Notes: generated by a model not told the origin, from the sequence alone. 64,000 nt of DNA from Hyposmocoma kahamanoa (GCF_003589595.1 NW_020653770.1:449104-513103); one strand, 5' to 3'. Numbered from the stretch's first letter, positions 32,541 to 43,800 are shown. Program-made: numbers and translations.

Positions 32541-32955
32541 TTTTTAATGATATTAAATGACGGGACGAACACGCGACACGCCTGTCCATAACAGTTGCAG
32601 TGCCATTCAGAGCTTCAAATTAAAGAGATCTGAAACGCACGGCACGTTTAAAACCGGTGTCGCGGACCGGCTACTGGACGAGACAGATATAAATCTTTTT
32701 TAGTCATTTTTTCTATTACTCTTTGTCTATATTTTTTTCTTTTATGGTTCGCTCTGTTCTGTTGTTCGGTTGTATTTTTCTCTGTAAATTATAATTTTAA
32801 TGCGTTACTTTAAACCTGATTTTCTCATTCTTCAACAACCGGTACCTACGTAGTAATGCTCACATGGATTACTGCTTGGCGGCAGAAATAGATAATATAG
32901 TGCCAGTACTTCCATATACGAACTCTTTCACAAAGAGCTCGGATGCTATTAAATG
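32541..32955 (-). repeat. Family A retroposon, interrupted copy
   Basis: The 3' third (32541-32655) and the 5' part (32832-32955, 'ggattactgcttggcggcag' to 'cacaaagagctcgg') lie in correct order, with about 175 bases of AT-rich unrelated sequence replacing the centre. Confidence 0.6.
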
Positions 32956-33844
32956 ATACAATGAAGCTAACTAAAGTCCCCTTTATCACGAATGGATGCA
33001 ACTCACCATTTTGATGTAAAACAGACATTTACATTGTTCAATCTAGAATCTTGTTCCATTGTTGTGATGTAAATATTTCTTTTTCATAAGGGACGTGCGA
33101 AACAAAACTAATAATACTTTTTCATATCAATGAGTCAGTTATATTTGGTACCGGACATTTTATATGGCTGGTATCAAATACGTGCGTGCGCAGTTTTTTT
33201 TTATATTTTATTAGTGTTTCAAAAATATATATTTTTGAATTTGTTATTGACTATGCGATAGTATATTAATTATATCTAGATTCGTATGTGTATTTGAGAC
33301 AACAGTCTTACACAGTGCGTATTTACGTTACATACAAAAATATAAACAATCCAGCTTAACCTCTGCGGTATTGCCGCAGTGCGGGTTTCAATAATCATTT
33401 GCTATTGCATCGTCTCCTTTTTACGATTATGTCTTTTGTTTAAATTGTTATTTATCACCCTTTTGGGACTCGTTTGATTTCTGTCATATCTTCAATAGCT
33501 ATTATGGCAATCGCGTAGCTATGGCTGAATGACAACTCTAGTAACGATATCTATGAGCGCACACCGTGAAAATAAATTGTCTGTTTGACATTCTCTATAA
33601 CGAAAATACGTCATTATGTGCGCGGTAATTTAGCGCTGACTCATTCGTATCAATCCATAAATGTACGCCCCGATTCTCGACATAGGTCTGCTTTAAGGAC
33701 ATCGTTAAGGTCCATTGGTCCACGAATGGACTAGGTTGCTCAAAATATTTATTTAATTTTTACTGTGTATTAAAAATTATTTCAAAGATCACTGGAAATG
33801 ACAGGGTCCTTGCCGAAATATACCTACAAGCAGAATTACTCAAA
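32956..33844. other. AT-rich stretch, nothing recognised
   Basis: No shared repeat or coding signal. Confidence 0.4.
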
Positions 33845-34092
33845 GTCAAACTCAAGTTATCTTTATTTCTTATAAGTAAATTACACTTGAAATCGTAACG
33901 TTAATTATACCCTACTACTACTCATTCGTAAGGCAGATTCCCCTGAGAAGAATGAATAGGAAACTCTAGGGTTTGCGCTTTGTAAATGAAGACTTGTATA
34001 CATTTATCATTTACGATCACTATAACCTGCAAGGGCTAAACGCTATGGATTTTCGTCATCCAAGTACACGCCCTTAAGGCGAGGTATTTCAA
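33845..34092 (-). mobile_element. Family F LINE 3' end
   Basis: Minus strand has the last codons YLDDENP plus stop, then the shared 3' UTR markers 'cctagagtttcctattcatt' and 'caggggaatctgccttacg'. Strongly 5'-truncated, like the other family F copies. Confidence 0.65.
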
Positions 34093-34560
34093 CTCGAAAT
34101 TTTAGGAGGTGAGGTGTAAATTTACTTGAATGAAAATTTGATACAGATTCGACATCGATCAGCGCCCGATGGCGACTGACGGAGCAGCGAGTAGCGCGGC
34201 GTGTCGTTAAACCACTGCGTAATTTGCAAAATTTGGCATAAATATGAATTTTATGACTAATAGGGCTTCAGTTGAAGACCAAAATTCACCACGTTCTCTG
34301 TAGTATTCAAAGAGAAATATCTCCATATAAAAATTATGTACAAAGTTAGACATGTTATTCTTAAATAATTTTCAGGTTTTCAGGTTTTTATGTGATCGGA
34401 TAAAGTACATCCTCTAGTGTAACACATTAGTACATTCACTAGACAATATCCTTTAGGAGTATCGTATATTTTATATTATAGTAAGCAACCTTAACAATTT
34501 AATGTAGCAAAACAGTTTTTCCCGCTTCTCGTCCGGCCACTCGCCTTAAGTGAATCTTAC

Positions 34561-34683
34561 TGTGTGCCATACCGAAGGTGTGGAGACCCAGCGATGTCAA
34601 ATTCACAGCATTTAAGATCTTATGCGCGTATACCTTGAGTATAAAATACAGCAGCGGTCGACCATCGAGCAGTAAACGCAACG
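34561..34683 (-). CDS. Weak candidate minus-strand exon
   Basis: 'cgcctttgtggtgttag' could be the acceptor and 'gtaagattc' the donor of a 123-nt segment, open for 40 codons (for example LLYFILKVYAHKILNAVNLT). The frame stays open beyond the donor to 34499. Phase fits the weak candidate at 19064. No domain recognised; a decayed mobile ORF is equally possible. Confidence 0.2.
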
Positions 34684-34693
34684 CTAACACCAC

Positions 34694-35414
34694 AAAGGCG
34701 GTGTAATTAAAATGGTGGTTTAATCTTTACTTTGTATAAACACGTACACGTAATTCAAGACAATTTCTCAATATTTTAATTGTAATTTTACATTTTTTCA
34801 ATGCTGTAGAGAGGGTTCTTTGCCTTACTGATGACATAACCAAATGGAGGAAAAACTACCAGGTTCGGGGCTTAAGGTTTTATTTCAAAATATATAAACC
34901 CTTTATACTGTTACCTTGGGTACCAGGTTAACTCTAGCTAGCGGTAGTACGGGTACAAATGCAAAAAAAAATGTATAAAGGGAACTATCAGATAGATCCA
35001 GACAGTCGTTCCCACAAGGACTCAACTCCTAAATATTTATCGATAGTACTGATGTGTTCTCACATGTAAACAAAATTGGGTCAAAATATCCACCATTCGA
35101 GGGAAAAATCTTAACACCGCGATGCAGAAATTAAGTAAAAAGGGTCAATGCCACCTAGCGGATTGTTAGGGAACTATATGACAAACAAAGTTGATTAATA
35201 AAGTTTATACGGTTTGTTCAATTTTAAACGCCATTTTTTCAATGAAAAGCTAGAAAGTCCGAAACATTTCGCTCTTGTGCCGTTGATTTACGACATTACC
35301 ACTTGGTGTAATAAAACCACGTCTGCAAAATGACAACTTATCAGGAGAGAGTTTTAAATATACTACAAACGAAATAGTCGATAGCTTTCACGCTTATATA
35401 AGGGAGTTATAAAA
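34694..35414. other. Non-coding, nothing recognised
   Basis: Possible very diverged family A remnant at about 35285-35330 ('ttaccacttggtgtaataaa'); otherwise empty. Confidence 0.35.
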
Positions 35415-35550
35415 TTTCACCAGCACCCTTACCCTTCAAAACCGGAACGCAGTAATGCTCACATTACGGCTTGGCGGCAAAAATAGGTAAGGTGGCAGTA
35501 CCTACTTCCCTGAACAAAGTCTTTTACAAGGAGGTCTACTACTACTGAAC
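35415..35550 (-). repeat. Family A retroposon 5' part
   Basis: 'accagcacccttacccttca', 'aaccggaacgcagtaatgct', 'ggcttggcggcaaaaatagg' and 'aaggaggtctactactactg'. Very close to the inferred consensus, so a younger copy. Confidence 0.75.
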
Positions 35551-36158
35551 AAGTGGAGTATTTTCACAAAAATATTGATATATTACTTAACGTAACGTTT
35601 ATAACATAAAAGATATATGTGATCCTTTTACTATGGCAGTTAATAAAATAAATAATACACTATAAAATAAAAGAACAACTTTGTTCTGTTAAAGGAACAA
35701 AATTTTAACGACGGCTGCGCCCTGGGGCAATATAGCAATGTTTTAACTTAAGTTTAAGATCTTTTGACTCAATCTTAATTAAGAAAATATTGAAATTAAT
35801 TACTATAGTCCAATGTATTCAGAGACTTTTCTGGAACCAAGAATTTTCAGTTATTTTCTCATAATAATAGTTAGTAGACACTGAGTATGTCAAAAATAAA
35901 CTCTCTCAAATTCCGACAGCGTGTTTAGATGACTCCGGTGACTCAACAGTAAGCACTCTGGGCGCTAGTCAACGATCGATTTCCGGTAGGCACTATTTAA
36001 AAAAATGCATTTTTGTCAATTGAACTTTTTTAAATTAACACTGGTCTGGATGATCTAGGTAAAACACCAGATTTAGACGAAAACGAACTTGTAACTTTTG
36101 CAGCAAAAATGTAACTTTTCTGATAACACCTGGCACCGCTGGTAATTAGAGTGGTTGT
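35551..36158. other. Non-coding, nothing recognised
   Basis: Starts with 'agtggagtattttcacaaaa', the short module that also flanks the T3 SINEs. Confidence 0.4.
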
Positions 36159-36575
36159 ATGACATCTTCTTCTAAGTCATTATCTTCATTAATAAGGTTT
36201 TCGAGACTTTATGGACGGTTTTCTTCCATCATCTGGTTTACGAGGCCATTGAGGGCGGTTACTTGGTCATTCCATCGGCTAGGTGATCGACCGCGGAGTC
36301 TCTTTCCCTGTGCCTTACCCACCACATCCAGTTTGTCAAGCTTGTCTGATTGTCGGTGAGCAATATGACCAAAATTCTCTGGCAGCATGTTGTGGAAAGT
36401 CTATCTGTGATATTAAGCTGCTCAATTCATGTCTGGTTTGTCCTTCTAGCGGTCCACGGTGAACGGAGCATCCTTCTCCAACACCGCATCTCGACAGCGC
36501 CTATTTTTTCTGTTCTGATGCCCAGATCGTCCACGACTCTGAGCCATACAGACAGTAACTTTACTGTATAGTCAA
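36159..36575 (-). mobile_element. LINE C-terminal region, decayed
   Basis: The minus strand encodes EMRCWRRMLRSPWTARRTNQ and, after frameshifts, RLSTTCCQRILVIL. The 'RRMLRxPWTxxxTNQxxLExL' motif is widespread in insect non-LTR elements downstream of the RT core. The most 5' part reads KLLSVWLRVVDDLGIRTEKI. Confidence 0.6.
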
Positions 36576-37609
36576 CTATGTAATGAAATGCCACAACTCA
36601 TTGTCACAGATAAGTTGGTCGCCATTTATTCATTGCAAGGACGCACCCGCAATGCGGTCCATTTACACGGCTGGCGGCCGGCACGTTTCCACATTATACA
36701 TTATAATTTTTAGCTTCTTTGCTTAACGCACGTGCACGAAAAGATGACTTCAACATAAAAAATCTCTTTTTTCATACGTACGCGATTATGCACTTGAAGT
36801 ACTCAAATCAGAATACCCAATAGACCAATATCTAAAGATCATTTGTTAACAATCCACGATAAAAAACTCGAATGAAAGCCAAATAAATGCTACAAAACAA
36901 AAAGCCAAAGAAATAGGATAGATGTCCGTGATTGGCCAAGTACCGCTTATATTTTAACCAACCAGGAGGCAGTAGAGCGTTTGAGTAGCATCACATTTTA
37001 AATTTTATATTGTTTTTAAAATGTACACATTTGTACCTGTAATGTAACATTTTGAGATATTTTTTAATAAAATAATTAGAATTTCAATAATTTCACGAAC
37101 ATAGTGACGGTTTCTGTTCAAGAACAGAGTGACGCGTTTAAGTTGACCATAATTTTGTTTTTTAACTCTTTGTAGTTCTGTGTACAGAACATAATGAAAA
37201 TTTTCAGTTCAGTAGAGAGTACCATACGCAATAGAATTTTGGTTCAGAACTAAAAGGATTGCCTTTGTGGTATGGTTTATGAAATTATAATTGACAGATT
37301 AAAATACAGGAGTAGGAAAAAGATTTTAAACTCCTCACTTGTCCTTGTTGGTTCTTTGTCTATGACTGGGACTGTGACTATGATTGGTTTAGCTATCCCT
37401 CGGAGGACGGGAAGAAGCTACACTTATGTTTACCAATATTTCAGGCCATTCAGTAAATGCTAAAATCTTTGCCATATTTATATAGTGTGCTATGTAGCAT
37501 GTTAGTTTATGGTTGAGCTGTGAAAAAAAAACTAAAAACTTGATTTTGGAATCACGATCCGTGTGCCGTAATAAATAGTAGTGTAACATTCAGTAATGTT
37601 CAAATATAA
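36576..37609. other. Non-coding, nothing recognised
   Basis: No shared repeat family; a short open frame at 37272-37463 has no recognisable content. Confidence 0.35.
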
Positions 37610-37790
37610 CAAGATGGGGAATCTTGAGAAGAATGAGTAAGAATCTCTAGAGATTTCTCTTTGTAAGTCACATTATTTTGTTCACATGTATTAAAATATC
37701 GTAGGTAATAACAACCTGAAAGAACTAAACGGATGTCATGATTTTTTGTCGTCCAAGTACACACGTCAAGGTTGTGTGACTTTTTTATTT
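37610..37790 (-). mobile_element. Family F LINE 3' UTR fragment
   Basis: 'cttgagaagaatgagtaag', 'agagatttctctttgtaagt' and 'ttttttgtcgtccaagtaca' match the family F 3' end in order. Confidence 0.6.
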
Positions 37791-37828
37791 CTCGACACTT
37801 TTAAACCTTGTATTATAATAAATTAATA

Positions 37829-37985
37829 AAAAAAAAGCTGTGATAGGTTCGCTTTATAAGCGGAGGGCTTGCGGCTCTAAATTTTTCTGAATTTATGTGC
37901 AAAATTTAATTTGAAATATACCATGAGTTTTTCGGTGAAAGAGCCTGTACACGTCTGCAAAGCCATTTCATCATGTGTGTGAAGT
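37829..37985 (+). repeat. SINE family C 5' (tRNA-like) half
   Basis: 'agctgtgataggttcgcttt' head, 'tgaatttatgtgcaaaattt', 'accatgagtttttcggtgaa' and 'gtgtgaagttcccaattcgc' correspond to the first half of the complete copy at 27405-27720, on the opposite strand. The B box is eroded. Confidence 0.65.
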
Positions 37986-37998
37986 TCCCAATTCGCAT

Positions 37999-38452
37999 GA
38001 TATAAAAAAAATAATAATCATTTATTGCAGACAATTTACAGGCCATTTTGTTAGTACAGGTACAAACTGTCTATTGTACTGTTAGTACAAAAATTACAGA
38101 ATAAAAATAAAGAAAACAAAATTAATTAAATGATTACATGGTACCTACTACTACCGAGCTCCCAGGACGTGAAGTTCGGTGAACCTAGCAAACAGATCGG
38201 AGTCCCACTTATCCCCTACCATACCATTATAAGAACTTTGTTTGAACTCTCTCGCACTCTGTGCAGGCAGCATGCCACCACTTTTCGCATTAGTCCGAAA
38301 AGAGGTGGCATGTTGCATGCTGCCTTTTTTCAAAAATCCTCTACACAGGCATCGGCAAACATGCCCGACGCACTGCAGTAGCGAGGAAGCCCAAACAGAG
38401 CCCTGAGACCAAACAGAAGCTGCAGGATATATCACGGAGAGTGTGCAATGGA
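37999..38452 (-). mobile_element. Second copy of the 39103 LINE family, 3' end only
   Basis: The minus strand reads FGLPRYCSASGMFADACVED, nearly the same as GLPRFCSASGMFAQARTDD at the end of the 39355-40848 frame. The 3' UTR ends 'tgcaataaatgattattatt', again a poly(A)-signal-like motif with a TTA-rich tail. An inverted repeat lies inside (38263-38325). Confidence 0.7.
38263..38325. other. Imperfect hairpin within a LINE fragment
   Basis: 'ggcagcatgccacc' ... 'cttttcg' and 'cgaaaag' ... 'ggtggcat', 'catgctgcc' pair around a central 8-base loop. Probably a local inverted duplication that arose after insertion. Confidence 0.5.
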
Positions 38453-38454
38453 AT

Positions 38455-38762
38455 TGCGTGATTTAATTCCGCCTTCTCCTTTCCATCACCGTGGGAGTAG
38501 ACGTAGGCAGAGGTTCCACGCCTTTGTTGTGGATATTCCAAAGATTGCGAGGCGTTTCACTTCCACATTTATATAGCGAACAGCAAAGGAGTGGAATCCC
38601 CTGCCGGAATGCCTGCAGACGTGTTCCCCGATCGCTGTAACTTGGGCCTTCGAGAGAGAATAGGCACTATTTAAGTGTGCATGTTACATCGTCGACCTTA
38701 TCATCGCTTCCATCAGGTGAAATGGAGGACAAATGCGCACTTATTTCCTTGTAAAAAAAAGA
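38455..38762 (+). mobile_element. Jockey-like LINE C-terminal fragment with A tail
   Basis: The plus strand carries HAFVVDIPKIARRFTSTFI, then a frame with RTAKEWN-like text, PDRCNLGL, and the 3' end 'cttccatcaggtgaaatgg' followed by 'ccttgtaaaaaaaa'. 'FxVRTAKxWNSLPxxVFPDRxxL' and the 'ccatcaggtg' 3' end are widespread in lepidopteran non-LTR elements. Confidence 0.65.
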
Positions 38763-39102
38763 AGTCCAAACAGAGTCGCATTGGGCCCGCATGGAACCTA
38801 TTACTCTCATTGTTAGAGGAGGTCTGTAACCAACAATGGGACTTTATACAGGCTAGCTGTTATTAATATTACATATATAACAAATTTGGAATATCAATAG
38901 AAATCTTATAGAAGCGCATACAATCTATTTCCGCACTCAAAACAATTTGTGACTTTTTGTTCCTTTATTTTTTTCCATCCTCTGGGCTTTTTGTACACGT
39001 CTGTCAGACACAGCAAGTTTATTTTTGTACCTCATAAAGTCTATTTCCATTTTTCGTTTCGATTTTTATACAAACCACATGTAGGCTGCTATTGGACGAG
39101 AT

Positions 39103-40848
39103 TTAATAATAATAATAATATATTTATTCCAGACAACTATTTAGTCTACATGTGTTAGTAATAATTTTATTCTTAAAGATTATGTTAGTAGGCACTAAAT
39201 CTAAACATTATTAAATTAAAATTAAAATAAAAACATGAACATTTGAAAGCAATTAAAAACGAGTCAGAAGTCAATTAAAAACGAGTATCAGTATTGAGTT
39301 GGAGCTGGCTCGCAGTCTGCAGAGCAGTGAGGCCGACTTTTTGCGCATAAGCCATTATGTATAAAAGTCATCAGTGCGAGCCTGTGCAAACATGCCTGAC
39401 GCGCTGCAGAACCGCGGCAGCCCCAACAACATACGAAAACCATTGTTATATTGTACTCGCAGGGCGCTGATGGCTCTGTGCGTATAGTTGGTCCAAAGGC
39501 TGTACGTGTAAAAAATTTGGCAGTATGATTTAAAAAGTAGAATCTTTACTTGTTCACTGCAACGCGCAAACCTTCGCACCACCATACTACACCTGACCGC
39601 CAGCGCCCTGCGTTCCCTCTCAATATCCATGAGGTCCTTAAGGTCGTCGGAGACAAAATGGCCAAGGTACTTGTATTGATAGACCCGCTCGAGTTCTATA
39701 TTGCTTATCTTAATGGGTGGAACATAGCTCGGTAATTTGCCCCCGGCGGCCCTAAAGACCATTATCACACTCTTTTTTACATTATACGTCAAGCCGTGTG
39801 ACTTCACATACTCTTCGCACATATGCAGGAGTACCTCAAGTGCTCTGACCGTTGGGCTCAGCAGGACCATATAATCCGCGTAACTAATGTTATTGACACT
39901 AATGTCATGTACTCTACATCCGATATGCTTACTGTTGAGCCCAACGATCAGATCATTCACGTACAGATTGAAGAGCTTCGGTGACGATATTCCACCCTGC
40001 CTCACCCCGCACTCCAACCTATAAGAGTCCGAGAGCTTATCGGCCCACTTCACACTGTTTACCTGATGGAGGTACCAATACTGGAACATGCGAAGCAGCT
40101 CCGCCGGTACATTCTGCTCACGCAGTTTGGCCCAGAGTACATCGTACGATACGAGGTCGAACGCCTTGGATAAATCTAGAAAACAAGCATAAATAGGCGT
40201 TCGACGCTCAGTGTAGTACTGGACCGTGTGCTTAAGGCTCAAGATAGCGCTCTCAGTTGATAGACCTGGTCTGAATCCAAACTGGGCGTAGTGCAGCTGC
40301 AATATATTCCCCAATTGAGCATCCAAGAGGCTGTCCAGAACCTTCGCGAGTATTGTTGCTGGTGAAATGGGCCGATAATTACGCTTATCAGACACATCGC
40401 CAGACTTATCCTTAGGAATTGGCACTACAATTGGTTTCATTATATCAGGGGGCAGATAAGAATGACTCATGCACAGAGAAAAGAACATAGAAAGCACTCT
40501 AGGTAGATGGACGCCTGCATGTTGCAAGTGCTCGATACTGAGCCCGTCGTGAGCCGGCGATTTTCCACGCGACATTTTAATTATTGCACTTTTTACCTCT
40601 TTAGCGGTAAAACGCACCAAGTCGGAGGCACGACAAGCCCCCGAATCTAACACTTGCTGTGCAGAACCCATTGGAGACTTTACTTTAAAATTATCAACAA
40701 ATATATTTGCAATACATACCGGGTCACTCGTTCCCTCTACGTTTAAGGCCAGAGACAAATCTAATATAAATTGCGTGACTGAACATTTCTCACGCACCTC
40801 CTTCGTTCGACATGACAGGTGAAGAATACAAATTTTGCTTCTAGACAA
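39103..40848 (-). mobile_element. 5'-truncated non-LTR retrotransposon with (TTA)n tail
   Basis: The RT frame (39355-40848) is followed, on the minus strand, by a 3' UTR of about 250 bases ending 'gaataaatatattattatta'. Endonuclease and ORF1 are absent. The tail type and RT blocks place it in the CR1/Rex1/L2 group; a finer clade cannot be set without alignment. A second 3' end of the same family lies at 37999-38452. Confidence 0.85.
39355..40848 (-). pseudogene. LINE reverse transcriptase, open but catalytically damaged
   Basis: A continuous 497-codon frame. Blocks in order: GKSPAHDGLSIEHLQ (95-109), PIPKDKSGDVSDKRNYRPIS (143-162), FGFRPGLSTES (190-200), FLDLSKAFD (223-231, first catalytic Asp), CGVRQGGISSPKLFNLYVND (280-299), and YADYMVLLSP (323-332), where the family has YADD. 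The second Asp of the catalytic pair is Tyr (GAT to TAT at 39871-39873), which should abolish polymerisation. The length fits RT plus C-terminal domain without the upstream endonuclease. No other stops or frameshifts, so the insertion is fairly recent. Confidence 0.9.
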
Positions 40849-41084
40849 GACATTTATTCTTAGAGAATAGAAAAAGACTTATTCATGTTTTACCTATCAC
40901 AATCGATCGCATAAATTCCATATCTGGCTGCTATAAAATTTCCTTGGAATTTATCATACTTGTTCACGTGTTTTGATAATTTTATTGAAGCTAGTCGAAA
41001 CACGCCTTGCAACGTAAAATTTGGAAAAACTGGAACGGATCTGATACAAAGCTTATGCTTACCTCTTTATTGCATCGATGGCAG

Positions 41085-41235
41085 TTTTATGAAGCTAGTG
41101 TTGGTAAAACCAGAATTATTTTGGCTGATAAGAGGCGCCACCAACTGCGGTCATAAGTGTATCATAAGTGTAGTGTATAAACACTACATCAGCGCCCTCG
41201 TTCGGCGGCATTCATTCCTTTTCTAACGATCGTTT
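41085..41235. repeat. Family G repeat, copy 1 of 2
   Basis: 'gaagctagtgttggtaaaac', 'agaggcgccaccaactgcgg', 'cagcgccctcgttcggcgg' and 'cattccttttctaacgatcg' correspond to 47468-47605 in the same order. Contains a small palindrome, 'gtagtgtataaacactac'. Nature unknown. Confidence 0.6.
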
Positions 41236-41289
41236 TGATTAAAACTACTTTATAAAAGATTATAAAAGAAAAACCTACCTCAAGTTTGA

Positions 41290-41545
41290 CCTCAACCAAT
41301 TTCATCTCTTAGTTTGACACCCTTACAGGTGAAATATTTTCTTCAAATTTAAATGAGACCAATTTCAACGACGAGGCAGACCAAGAAGGAGATGGCGAGA
41401 CGACTTGGCCGCATACGTAAAGAACTAGCCTAACATTACGTCAAACAGGGAACTGTTGAAGTCAAGAGGAGAGGCCTGTGCCCAGCAGTGGGACACAGTA
41501 GGCTAATAAAAAAATACTGGGGTACCCTTTTTTTTCGGTTCATAA
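41290..41545 (-). repeat. Family B copy split by an RTE LINE tail
   Basis: 'ttagtttgacacccttacag' to 'tttaaatgagaccaat' (41305-41362), then 'actggggtacccttttttt' (41514 on) are consecutive in intact family B copies. The sequence between is the RTE fragment. Confidence 0.65.
41366..41511 (+). mobile_element. RTE-type LINE 3' end
   Basis: Encodes RPRRRWRDDLAAYVKN and, after a stop, LLKSRGEACAQQWDTVG, the standard RTE C-terminus, with an A-rich 'taataaaaaa' tail. The last bases ('cccagcagtgggac') are what SINE family C carries at its own 3' end, so this is the partner LINE type for that SINE. Confidence 0.8.
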
Positions 41546-41554
41546 ATTTTTCGC

Positions 41555-41797
41555 TTGTTCAAACGGATATACTTAGCACAGTTTAGACGAGTACAGGTGA
41601 CGACTCAGTCGCGTAGGACAACAACTACAAGAGAAAAACCCGCGTGTTATAGGACCGACCTACTACGAGCACCTCCTGCCGAACTAAAAAATGAATGTTG
41701 TGAGGAAAAGATCAGAAGCAAACTGAAGAACCTTTTATTGGAAAAGTCTCTTTTTTTTATAAAATCTAAGAGCACATTTGACCTCCATCTCAACTGA
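41555..41797 (+). mobile_element. Possible LINE C-terminal fragment
   Basis: The open frame reads APPAELKNECCEEKIRSKLK followed by NLLLEKSLFF and ends at a stop. It resembles the 'LPPELKN ... FKxxLKxxLL' ends of non-LTR elements. No other element part is nearby, so the call is tentative. Confidence 0.3.
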
Positions 41798-42181
41798 TGG
41801 AAAGTGACGATGAGGTCGACGATGGAGCATGCACACCTAAGTAATGCCTATTCACTCTCGCCTTGAAAAGGTCCAAGTTAATTTAATTAATATATTTATT
41901 AAATGAATTTGACATTTCACCGTATTATTATACATTAATTTACATTTACTAGTTGTTAAGATTCCATATTGATATTTCCTGTATGCTGTGGCCTATACCT
42001 ATACCTTGTTAGTTTAATTCAATTATTTATTAGTTTCATTAATTGTCTTGATTTGTATAATGTACGCTATTGTATACTCTGACTTACCATTACAAAATTA
42101 TTTATCATTATTTTGTTGTTGAGTAGTATAAAACGACAAGTAACTGTTGGTATTTTTATTTATTTATTTTTCTCAAACAAG

Positions 42182-42268
42182 CTCGGAAACGCATTACTTT
42201 CAAACAACGAACACGGAAAGTTGGTCATTTATGGACCGTGCGACTTCTTCCCGGCCGAGGCCTGCAAA
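42182..42268 (+). CDS. Candidate coding exon, plus-strand gene, Cys-containing
   Basis: The T-rich tract 'tttatttatttttctcaaacaag' minus its first bases serves as acceptor and 'gtaagtatg' as donor. The 87 nt give 29 codons in phase 0: LGNALLSNNEHGKLVIYGPC, then DFFPAEACK. G+C is well above the flanks. 'xxVxYxGPC' is how many Kazal domains end, so an extracellular Cys-rich protein is possible, but this is one motif and not proof. Phase agrees with the exon at 14768. The next exon is only 76 bases away. Confidence 0.5.
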
Positions 42269-42344
42269 GTAAGTATGAATACCCATTACTGTCCTCTTCT
42301 CTAAACTTTTAAATCTACCTACTAATAATGATCTATTTGAACAG

Positions 42345-42386
42345 GCAAAAGAAAAACTCATACAGCCAACTGGCCAGTGTTCATAA
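42345..42386 (+). CDS. Candidate terminal exon, plus-strand gene
   Basis: After a 76-nt intron, a typical short insect intron with a branch-like 'ctaataatg' and acceptor 'atttgaacag', the frame continues AKEKLIQPTGQCS and stops at TAA (42384-42386). The two exons together read through ACK|AKEK without a phase problem. A poly(A) signal candidate is at 42764. Confidence 0.45.
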   Translation, partial: AKEKLIQPTGQCS

Positions 42387-42763
42387 CTGCGAGATTTGAA
42401 AATACCTACCTGTACCGGTTACTTAAAAAAAGAAAGAAAATGGCGGTAACATTTAATGTGTCTGGCAAAACAATAACATTTTCTTTTACCAATTGTCCTA
42501 AGACGTCAAATATTACTTTTACTATTATTTATATTATTTTTACTTTTTCTGTTATACACCTTCCTTTCTTTAGTCTTTTATTATTTCCTCATATTGTTTG
42601 AGAAAAATTCTATACACGCCTCGGCGGGAACGGAGATTGCTCGAATCGTTAATACAAGGCCTCGCTGGCGCTCGTCCTTGTAACTCATACTCATCCAGCA
42701 ATCCCTTACTTCCCGGCCTCTGCAATAATGTACTACATATATAAAATTTGTAATGTTGAGGGC

Positions 42764-42769
42764 AATAAA
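42764..42769 (+). terminator. AATAAA poly(A) signal candidate
   Basis: 'ggcaataaactaaac', 378 bases past the TAA of the candidate terminal exon. No GU-rich element checked; other AATAAA-like strings exist, so weak. Confidence 0.25.
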
Positions 42770-43754
42770 CTAAACTATCGTATCGATGGCACATGCAGTA
42801 ATGCTTGCTATCGTGGTGAAAGACAATGCCAAACAGCGTAAGGTACTCGTCGACGTATAAGAAAGGAATGGCACGTCGTGCGGGGAGGCTCCTTTTGTCC
42901 ACTTCTTACTGACATAATAGATGTAACATTGTGTTACATGGGCGCTAAGGAGATAATTACGTACCGAAGAACATTTAAATTTTAATGGCCCGAACGTTTT
43001 TGTTGCTGTTCCGTCTTTGTGGCATATAAGATTTCTCATCATACTTGCGATGAAGTTTTAAAAAGGAAAATGTTATGTTATACTGTAATAATAAAAAAAC
43101 AATTTCAGAAACAAATTTACATAAAAAGTTTTTTTTTAATTAAAACTATTTTGTTTGTATTTATGTATAATTGAAACAAAAACATTATAAAAATGATAAA
43201 TGAAACAAAACTATCTGTATTTATATTAAAACTAATAAATAAAATCAAAGAGTCGTGCCCGAGCCGGCAGTTTATCCGCGATCCTAGCGGGGGGCCGGAG
43301 CGCAGTAATAAAAAAAAGCCATAACCGCCCTGGGGCTGTATGATAAATATCCCGACGATATAGTTTTGTAGCACGTCATAATACTACTTACGAGCAAGTG
43401 TGATCTGAGGCAAGAACGGTAAACGCTGCTTCGAGTACAGTCGGATCAAACAAATTTTCTTTGAGTTTCTTTGAGTTTTGTATCAATAATGAAAGTGTCC
43501 ATTGAAAAAAAAAAGCTAAACCATAGAACATAGCAGAGTGGTACTCTATCACAATGCGACACTCTCATAATGTCTTCATTCTGTAAATGCTCTTGACCTT
43601 TGCCGGACTCGGAAGGAAAAAACAACGAGACAAAGTAAACTCGCTTTTAGCGTAAGAATGTCTTCAAAGTGGGGGTCATAACTTTTACCCTGCGGGAAAA
43701 GCGTTGGCATAAATGTAAGTTGTTTCGTGTTTCTACGCTGTTGTGCCACAATAG
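42770..43754. other. Non-coding, nothing firmly recognised
   Basis: A GC-richer block just before (42605-42720, 'cctcggcgggaacggag') looks like a repeat remnant I cannot name. Around 43390-43510 a short minus frame is discussed under rejected items. Confidence 0.35.
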
Positions 43755-43800
43755 CACTAGATGAAGAGGTCCCAGGTTTGATTCCCTTAGGACAAACTAG
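43755..43800 (+). repeat. tRNA-derived SINE B-box fragment
   Basis: 'gaagaggtcccaggtttgat' plus 'tcccttagg' is a B box in the usual SINE setting. The A box side is not recognisable. Confidence 0.4.

Noticed and set aside
42570..43042. 110- and 90-codon minus frames
   Set aside because: They overlap in different frames, follow a repeat-like GC patch and contain no recognisable motif.
43385..43520. Minus-strand frame with FDPTVLEAAFTVLASDH and a following donor-like gtaagt
   Set aside because: The stop TAA overlaps the donor, no acceptor with a clean pyrimidine tract is placed to open the frame, and there is no family match.
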